Assembly: GCA_016648135.1 (NCBI GenBank)
Contig: JADDOH010002110.1
Location: 62,001 to 126,000 of the forward strand
Length of the DNA stretch: 64,000 nucleotides
Direction: 5' to 3'
Source of the DNA: Agrypnia vestita
Lineage: Eukaryota > Arthropoda > Insecta > Trichoptera > Phryganeidae
The position numbers were made by a program, and so were the translations under genes. The notes beneath the pieces are model-generated. The model ran no database searches. It was not told where the DNA came from and saw nothing but the letters and a program-made list of their open reading frames with translations. Shown in pieces: positions 57,000-64,000 of this stretch (its first letter is position 1; each line of letters begins with the position of its first letter).

Positions 57000-57480
57000 G
57001 CAAAAATAGATGTGGGTACACGCCACATTCCTGATTTTATTTTAGCAAGAGAATGAGTAATAATTTGTCAATATTTTGTGACTTAGTATTAGATAACGCA
57101 AGCAGTAAGATCGGACATTGTCCGGACTTGTCCATGGTGGGAATAATTATTTACGCGTCAAAGTTTTCGCGCCGGACGCATCCGTTCAGCTTGTATAACG
57201 CAGCTAGGGCTGGGAAGGGGGAAGAGCGCGGGGAGAAGCTTCTCGTACATTGAAGGTGACCCACCACATACCCTGGGCTGTTTTATGCGCCGAAGCGTCC
57301 ATATCAGCCCAACACATTCGCCGCCTGGTTGGCATTATTTTATGCTAAAGCGTCCTCTCCGCCCGGCCTTGCGTCCCAGCATAACAAGAAGCAAGACCAG
57401 GCGAGTCGGTCGCGCAAAACCTTCAATGTCCCATGCTAAAAGTCTTTATTTTTAAAAGAGGTTTTACAAAATTACAATAA
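57000..57480. other. No recognised gene
   Basis: A 66-codon open frame starts at 57053, and a GC-richer stretch follows with GCGTCCxxxTCxGCCC repeated at about 57291 and 57349. Function and class unknown. Confidence 0.35.
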
Positions 57481-57584
57481 AAGAACATCTATAATCTAAA
57501 AATACAACATAAGAACACCCGAGGAGACATCGCACGGGACAAAAATAAATCAACACCCCTCCTTGGAGGGAAAGGGACAAAGGG

Positions 57585-57666
57585 ACAAGGAGACAAAAAA
57601 AAAGGGACAAAAAAAAACAAAAAAAAAAAACAAAAAAAACAAAAAAAAAACAAAAAAAAAAAAAAG
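57585..57666. repeat. A-rich low-complexity tract
   Basis: Runs of AAAAAC and AAAGGGAC units. Long open frames across it are artefacts. Confidence 0.85.
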
Positions 57667-57759
57667 CTTCTCGTACAGAGAAGAGATATATCGGGTGCAA
57701 GCGACCGCCCGTAGGCTATTCGTGCCGATTTTCTCCCGAGGGAGAATCTCTCGCCTCTG

Positions 57760-58142
57760 GACGCCGCTTGTCTGGGCGGCCGTCATTTTCCCGCGCCTGA
57801 CTGACGTCACCAGCAGCGAAGGAGAAGCTGTAAGAAGCCACGGCCATCGCGCTTCGGCGGCGACTGGTTCCCCAACGAGAGGTTCCCGAGGGAGGTCAGA
57901 TGCCTACCGATGACGCGAATCCAGCGACGATGATCGGTGGGACAACGTGCATAGCCTGGAACAGGAGCCACGGCTACCGCGCCTCCGGCCAGATGCCTCC
58001 AGCCGATCGCGAATGCCGCGACCGGACGCGCGAGCGCGTGCGGCCTGGACCACGTGCGCTCCCCGCGCGGCTTGTCACCCGTGGCATCCACGACCGCCAC
58101 GAGAGCCACGGATACCGACTACGACGTGTTTTTTTTGTAAAC
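57760..58142 (+). repeat. GC-rich dispersed repeat, copy 2
   Basis: GGACCACGTGCGCTCCCCGC, TGTCACCCGTGGCATCCACG, ACGAGAGCCACGGATAC and GACGTGTTTTTTTTG mirror copy 1 in order. Ends in a T-run, as copy 1 does. Unclassified. Confidence 0.6.
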
Positions 58143-58149
58143 GATAAAT

Positions 58150-59190
58150 TAAATAAATTCGTCCTGGCAAACGTCTGACGGTCTTTAATTAATTTATTAG
58201 TTATGCAGAAAGCAACCAACCCACAAAATGCTAAAAATGAGTTATATACATCCCCCGAAAATATCCATCCTGTGAAACGTGTCATATTTTCGTTAATAAA
58301 ATTTTTTTCTTATAAATACATTAAAAACAAAAGAACACCTCTACAATGAGCCCTATGCAAAAAATATGATGTAATAATTAATAATATATTGACGTATCAG
58401 ATGTTTGTAGGTTCAAACTTTTAGAAGCCATTTTCTCAGTTCCATGTTTTTTGGGTTGGATGCTTTCTGCATAGCTGTGTCAAATTTAGCCTATACTTCC
58501 ACGGCAGAAAGAATATAGAACCGATCAGCCTAAAACTCTTCGCTCTCCATTATTAAGAACAGTAGATTAGAAAGTTCGTTTAATTACTTTGAAAATACAT
58601 TGTTTCACGAAATCATATATTTAAATTCAAAGGCGATTGGTAATTTTAAATGTATGTAAAAGACTCAAGGGTTTGTGTGTAATATTCTTGAAACGAGATT
58701 TTAAATAAAATGTTATTATGAATACCTATTTTTAGAGTCCACAATTCCACACTAGATGTGGATGGTTCAGTCAGATGATGTGTATTAGTAGATCTGTATT
58801 ACTAAAAAAGACGGGACTAAATGACTCATTCGTTCGAACGACATAGTTTACTTGTCTCAACATCTTATATTGGTCTCTAGTTCATTGTTCATTTGAGCGC
58901 GAATTAGAAATCAAATAAGCAGTAAAAATGTTTTCAACAAAAGGATTTTTAGGAACCTCTTGATATTTTTTGTTACGGTGGATATTTTATCAAATTAATG
59001 TTGGAGACGAGTCGTTCGCGAAAGAAACGAGTATAAAAATAACTGGGGTGTAAATAATATGCTGATTATAGGAGTATGCTTTTAACATTACTTGCCAAAA
59101 ACCTGTTACTCTGTTGGGAAAGTTTTGTTAATGATCAACTGTATCCTGTATCTCTCGTTCAGAATATCCGCATTCAGTTATAGTCATGTT
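58150..59190. other. No gene seen
   Basis: AT-rich. Nothing recognisable on either strand. Confidence 0.5.
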
Positions 59191-59195
59191 ACAGT

Positions 59196-59325
59196 TGCCG
59201 GCAAACTTCTTGAAATTTTTTGGCGTAGTGGGGGAATGCGCAGAAGAAAAAATTTGGGTTTCTTTGGTGGAATGGTACATGCGCAAACTTTCCCCTACTA
59301 CGCCATAAAATTTCAAGATGTTTGC
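59196..59325. mobile_element. Short MITE, GGCGTAGTGGGGG family, copy 2
   Basis: GCAAACTTCTTGAAATTTTT, GGCGTAGTGGGGG, mirrored by CCCCTACTACGCC and AAATTTCAAGATGTTTGC. Interior is inverted relative to copy 1 (CATGCGCAAACTTTCCCC). Confidence 0.7.
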
Positions 59326-60433
59326 GATTACTGTGTAGTATATAATTCAGTAGAACACATTCATTCGCAAACCAGGTAGGTACTCATCTCGATTCCACGC
59401 TGCAAAGAAATATTGAATACTGATGTGCTTGAATAATGCACACGTTCTAGCACATTTAAAAATTAAAAACATTATTTGAGCACGAATACAAAAGAGCTTA
59501 TCTGTACACCGGCGTTATAAAAGTAGTCCTCTTGCACTCGTGTTTAATGTTCAAAATATATGTAGTCGAGAAAATCTCCTACCCAACAGTTTTGAGGCAT
59601 ACTATATACTATTAGAAAGTCCATTGACAGGAGACAGCTGTCATTTGCTGCGGAAGAAAATATTTGTCGGGGTTTTTTAATCCCGCAAGGTATTGCGCAT
59701 ATTTTCAACAAATTACCTAACTAAAATCAACATTCGAGATCAAGCTGTGTTAGGATTCTGTCTTCATTTTGGAGAGACGAGACAATATTTTTGCTGTCTC
59801 ATAATTTGACCCGACATATTGTAAGTATAGCATGTAAAATCGTTTTCTTCACGTCACAGATTTTGTAGCTGTTTATTACCCAGCGTGAATTTGCGAGTAT
59901 CGTAAATTTTTGAGTACGTGTAAATATTTTTCTACGAAAATCGCCGATGACGAATCTATCAATTGGGGTATTCCTAAAGTAGGAAACACGTACATTTTAT
60001 ATCGCGTTTCGCGTAAACAAAATTATCTGACTTGTAATTTAGTAGAAAAGGCGCAATTACTACACACATTTAGATGATGTGTGAATTAGTTATATGTTTT
60101 TCAATATTGTGCTATCTTTTGATTAAGTGTGTTTGCTTATTTCCTTGATTTATTTTATTTTTATTCTAGTCACTAGGTTTCTTATCATTGCTTTTTTCAC
60201 TATAAGTTTCTCTGTATTTGCAACAGATTGTACAAATACTGATGGCAAAACCTTTTTTCTTCATCTACTTCCCATTTCGTATTCGGTTACCATATGTTGC
60301 TTATAATTCTCTTGTTGACAGTCGACCGAAAAAGCTGCACCATTATTGTCTACCTAGAACTGGCAAAAGACAAGCAAAAGTAGACAATGTAGCGGAAATG
60401 AGATCACTTAGGTGTAGATGTAAAAGCAATATA

Positions 60434-60931
60434 TCAATATATATATATATAAAAAGAAAGCCGTGTTTCCCTACCCACCAAGTTTTCTCCACAACCAGCC
60501 ACAACCACCCACCGGTAGTTATGGTGGTGGATAGCCCTTGGTGTCACATCGAAAATATGCGAGTTTGGTGGGGGTGGCTGTGCGTGGGTGGGAGTGGGTG
60601 ATGAAAATGTGCTTTCTAGCACATTGTTTTGTTATGGGAAGGTCGAAAAGCTTCAGATTGTTTCAAAATAGGCGCACTGACTGTATCGGTGAGAAGGTTC
60701 CGGAAAAACTTGCTCTATAAAGTTCTGGAAGGAGAAGGTTCTAGAAAATTCCCGAAAGTTCTGTAAGGTTCTAAACTGTGTAGCGGAACACGTCGGTGTA
60801 TATAGAAGGTTCCTGTACATTTGAATTTCTTGAAAGTTCTGGAAGTAGAATGTTCTAGAAGGTTCGCGAAAGTTCTATGACGATCCAAACAGTGTTCTAA
60901 AAATCGTGCGAAGCCGCGAGGGCACAGCTAG
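60434..60931 (+). mobile_element. Non-autonomous Helitron
   Basis: Starts TCAATATATATATATATAAA after an A and ends GCACAGCTAG before a T, the A|TC...CTAG|T layout of Helitrons. A short stem (GTGC with GCAC) precedes the CTAG. 498 bp. Encodes nothing recognisable. Confidence 0.7.
60693..60875 (+). promoter_or_regulatory. Array of heat-shock elements in the Helitron
   Basis: Alternating GAA and TTC at exact 5-bp steps: 60734-60761 has six units in perfect phase, and so has 60848-60875. A four-unit run lies at 60827-60844 and a three-unit run at 60693-60705, followed by CTCTATAAAG, a TATA-like box. This is the binding pattern of heat-shock factor HSF. Confidence 0.75.
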
Positions 60932-60949
60932 TTTATAGAGTAAAAAATA

Positions 60950-61700
60950 AACAAACTTTTGTAGGATGCATGAATGGGGATGAATAATTAGAAGGTCTCG
61001 TATCTAAGGTGTGATTCTGCGTGGTGAATAGTTTAAACACTGAAATACTCAGCATGATTAAAAAATAAATGGATGAAGTGTTCGGACAAAGCAATGAATT
61101 CATATGAGGTAATAATAAATAATCAGTTTTATATGTGATTTGAAACACGACTCGATTAAATGTGATGTTACGAGTCTAAGGTCTGCACAGGATGACTAGA
61201 AATGCGCGTGGTCTCGTGGTGGCATTAGTGAACACGTGTCATCATAGTAATAGTTATATTGCTTCCCCAGAGATCTTCCGTGTTCATGTCACCCTTCTAC
61301 GGCATCATACTAAATTAGCAGAATTAATTTTAATCATGCAACAGCTGACATTTGATTATCCAGCCATCGATAAACCGGTTCCCCTAGATTTCCGGCATGG
61401 ATTTCGGAGCGCACAGGTGCCGCTTATGTTTTTTGATGGTGATTTACTCCGGAATCAGCTGTTTGGTCTTGCTTGTACATGTTAACAGGCATTCCTGCTC
61501 ATTTCTTCTCATCTTATCATGCTTATCCCCATTATGGATTTAGCAAATAAGCGAATTGACGTAATATGTAAACATTGTGCATTGTCGATCGCAGATAAAG
61601 TAGAAATGCTAAAAAAACTTGATAGCTTTGCGAACCATTTATGAAACATAAGACATTGGCTCTTTAACAGTGTATGATATTAAAAAACATAAACACATAT
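60950..61700. other. No recognised gene
   Basis: A 97-codon open frame at 61192-61485 (MTRNARGLVVALVNTCHH...) shows no family resemblance. Otherwise AT-rich. Confidence 0.35.
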
Positions 61701-61719
61701 AAAACAACAAAATAATTGT

Positions 61720-61980
61720 GTGTGTACTCATGGACATAGAAATTATACTTCTACAAACAAAAACTTTATTGAAAAACGATCAAAACATTTGTGAACTCGC
61801 ATGTAAACAAAATCTGATAGCTGACAAAAAATTCAATATGGTGTCGTTAATTCTGGTATCGCATTTCCGCAAATATATATGTTCCGCTGCATGCTGCGTG
61901 CGCAACTTTCGTTACGATAAAATTTTTACCCTGAATGTGCCAAAAGAAGTATAACTCCAAAATATTGATGTTTTAAAAAA
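61720..61980 (+). repeat. Dispersed repeat, family L1, copy 3
   Basis: AAAATCTGATAGCTGACAAA, GTATCGCATTTCCGC, TTTCGTTACGATAAAATTTT and GTGCCAAAAGAAGTATAACT. Its open frame (78 codons) is a by-product. Confidence 0.6.
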
Positions 61981-62159
61981 TCTGGCACTCCGGACAGGTT
62001 GCCAGATTTTTTAATGTTAACCGTACATGTGTTTAGAATGGTAAAGAGTATATGTATTTTGTATTTAAAAACTGTCATTGTCAGTGCAATGCTTGCCAAG
62101 GGGCCCTGTTTTAAACACAAATGTCTATAGAAGTCTACATTCGCCTTGCTTTTTATTTG

Positions 62160-62410
62160 GTGGATATGTTTTTGTCTGAGCTTGCCTGTGTCTTTTTCTA
62201 TTAATTACCTTTCTGAAATATGCATTGTGTTTAGGGATGTCTCCCATTTGTTGGTGATTTTCAAAGGTGTTTAGTATGAACCGCTTTTCTTAGACTTTAA
62301 GAATCTCCTTATGTGTAATGCTTTTTGTCCAGATTATCTTGTTCATCCTTCTCTAGCACCATGTGCTTACTTCCAAACCATTTTTCTCTTTCTGCTTAAT
62401 TGTTCAGGTT
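62160..62410 (-). mobile_element. LINE fragment, minus strand
   Basis: Minus strand reads RRMNKIIWTKSITHKEILK, like the RRxxRIxWTxxVTNEEVL motif of RTE/CR1-like ORF2. Little else survives. Confidence 0.5.
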
Positions 62411-62439
62411 TCACTTCAGGTAGGCCAAGATGACCAGCC

Positions 62440-62572
62440 ACTGTACCAAAATACATCACAAAATACTCAAGCTTGGTAAATCACGTAGACGTATTGTGAC
62501 CTCACTGGCGATCGAACCCGGAACCCCCAGTATGGGAAGCCATGCCTGATGGGCCAAGTGGATCTCTAATAT
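62440..62572 (-). mobile_element. tRNA-headed SINE, third family, diverged
   Basis: Minus strand carries GGGTTCGATCGCC in the B-box place and GAGGTCACAATACGTC. Shorter and more diverged than 53528. Confidence 0.55.
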
Positions 62573-62689
62573 CCAACAAGCTTTTGGTGTCACGTATTAT
62601 TCTACTTCCTGGATTTTTGTAGTTTTGTACTTGCTGATTCTCAATGCTGATGTTCAAAGTGGACCTGTTGATATAACTTATTTTTGCTA

Positions 62690-63455
62690 TTAACTTTCAA
62701 TTGATATTGCTTAAATTTCTCTCAGCGTATTTTACCGGTGCAGCAGAGAGGTGAAGAGCATCCTCTTCAAAGCATTCTTCACCAGCATGTACACCTGCGA
62801 GCTCTGGTCGAACTACAAACGAGTGACGTATGACTGTCTTCGAGTTCAGTACAATAATTCTTATAGAATATTGTTCGGGCTGGCACGTTATTGCAAGCGC
62901 TTCTACAATATTTGCCGAAGGCCGAGTTCATGGATTCGTCCCGCTCCTGAGACATCGTGTTGCTGGCCTCAAGCTGAGGCTGTAGCACAGCACCAAATCT
63001 CTGGTGCAAGCGGCGCTGTCACGGAGGTCTGGATCCGTAATTAAAGAGTGGCATCGGATACAGAATAGCTACAGATATGCGATTCCATAACCGTAACGAG
63101 TGGTAGTGTAGCAAAACATGAAGCACTCCATACTATTACTATTATTTTAGAATTTTTACAGATATTGATTATTGATTTAACAACTTTAAAATTGGTATAT
63201 ATATGTATGTGCATTCATTATCAAATTTTTATGGTATATTTTATTTTAAGTATTTAATAGCTGTTCTTTTTCCTTTTCTTCTTTTTCATTATTATTTTAG
63301 TTAATTCTCTTTTTCTTGCTTTTTCTCCTTTTTATATTTTCTCTTCATGTGCTTCAATATAACATATATGTAATTTGCCATCTATATGGCGGACCAGGTC
63401 TTGCACTAATAACCTGGTTACGCTGGAATAAATACATTTTTATTATTATTACACA
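62690..63455 (+). mobile_element. LINE ORF2 end and 3' tail
   Basis: LFKAFFTSMYTCELWSNYKR and LRVQYNNSYRILFGLARY are well-known C-terminal motifs of an insect non-LTR family. The tail ends GAATAAATACATTTTTATTA with TTA repeats, about 20 bp before the F-box exon. Confidence 0.8.
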
Positions 63456-63475
63456 TAATGCTTACACCCCGCAGA

Positions 63476-64000
63476 ATGTCCTGGGGTGATCTTCCGGTGC
63501 TGCCGCTGTGCAGGGTGTATGAGTACCTCCCGCAAAAGGACTGCCTGGCGGCCTCCTCAGCATGCCGTCACTGGAGATACTGTCTAATGTTCTTTCGCAT
63601 CAAACGGTGAGCAATTCAACAAATTAATCTTCATTAACCGCAAAATAACTTTGTGGTAATGTTATTCATATTAATGAAAAGAAAATTTTTTGTATAAAAC
63701 CACTATTTATTAAATCATCAAAATGTTTTCAAATGTCTGAAATTTTTTTGAATGGTGTTATGCACACACAAATAATTAAATTTGTAGAAGCTATCAACTA
63801 AGTATTTTTTATTATATTGCCAATAAAAAAATAATTTAAAAAATTTCAGAGATTTTCTTCGTTTGAGAGTAGACAGTGAAAGTGCTGAAAAGAACAGCTT
63901 CCTCACAAAGTTCTACCGGCGGAATCTGAGGAGACTAGAATGTGTGCTTGCCAGCTCCATCGAGGAGTATTCCAAGTTTGGCGACAATGTGCTGGAAAGG
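63476..64000 (+). CDS. F-box protein, 5' part
   Basis: Exons 63476-63606 and 63850 to the window edge, joined across GT-AG (AACG|gtgagc and tttcag|AGA) with matching phase. The ATG at 63476 comes right after the AG of CCCGCAG, so a 5' non-coding exon may lie upstream, or the Met may be internal. The first 44 residues fit an F-box: WGDLPVLPLCRVYEYLPQKD, then a CRHW motif. F-box proteins connect substrates to Skp1-Cullin1 ubiquitin ligases. The rest (KFYRRNLRRLECVLA) could belong to an FBXO33/FBXO39-like protein, but this is a guess. The protein continues beyond the window. A LINE tail ends about 20 bp upstream. Confidence 0.75.

Noticed and set aside
57464..57913. ORFs rich in Phe/Leu (minus) or Lys (plus)
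   Set aside because: They read through an A-rich low-complexity tract.
1..64000. CRISPR arrays, bacterial operons, riboswitches
   Set aside because: Spliced genes and insect-type transposons show a nuclear eukaryotic genome; no spaced identical repeats are seen.

Overview
This is eukaryotic, AT-rich nuclear DNA from an insect. Coding sequence is split by GT-AG introns and most of the window is transposon debris: mariner, pogo, hAT, PIF/Harbinger, TTAA-type elements, Helitron, BEL/Pao, several non-LTR retrotransposon families, Penelope-like elements and tRNA-headed SINEs. I lean towards Lepidoptera because of the TAGGTAGGTA-rich flanks, a Helitron with a TCAATATATATA start and CTAG end, and a dispersed repeat containing the phrase ACGCGCGATAGAAGTTA. 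That placement rests on memory and is not proven by the sequence.

Three host genes can be supported. (1) At 18742-37602 on the minus strand, twelve exons with consensus splice sites and matching phases form one open frame of about 496 residues with six ZZ-type zinc fingers. The exons repeat in the order B-C-A-D, three times. Units one and two are a recent tandem segmental duplication; unit three is older and diverged. The first and last exons were not found; a candidate next exon lies at 17891-18012. (2) mRpL54, a mitochondrial large-subunit ribosomal protein, is complete in three exons (54620-56290, minus). (3) An F-box protein starts at 63476 on the plus strand and runs off the right edge.

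Layout: 1-8 kb has no gene and holds dispersed repeats and a LINE scar. 7.9-9.7 kb is a nest of mariner remnants beside a LINE 3' end. 10.5-11.8 kb is a broken DUF7869-type ORF. 13.1-16.6 kb is a decayed, 3'-truncated BEL/Pao gag-pol. 18-39 kb is the multi-ZZ gene, with a pogo element, LINEs and SINEs in its introns. 39-54 kb is transposon-only and includes six short DNA elements with exact termini and target duplications. 54.6-56.3 kb is mRpL54. 56.3-63.4 kb is repeats, including a Helitron carrying arrays of heat-shock elements. The F-box gene follows.

The three host genes share no evident pathway. The most interesting objects are the internally duplicated ZZ gene and the Helitron with heat-shock elements.
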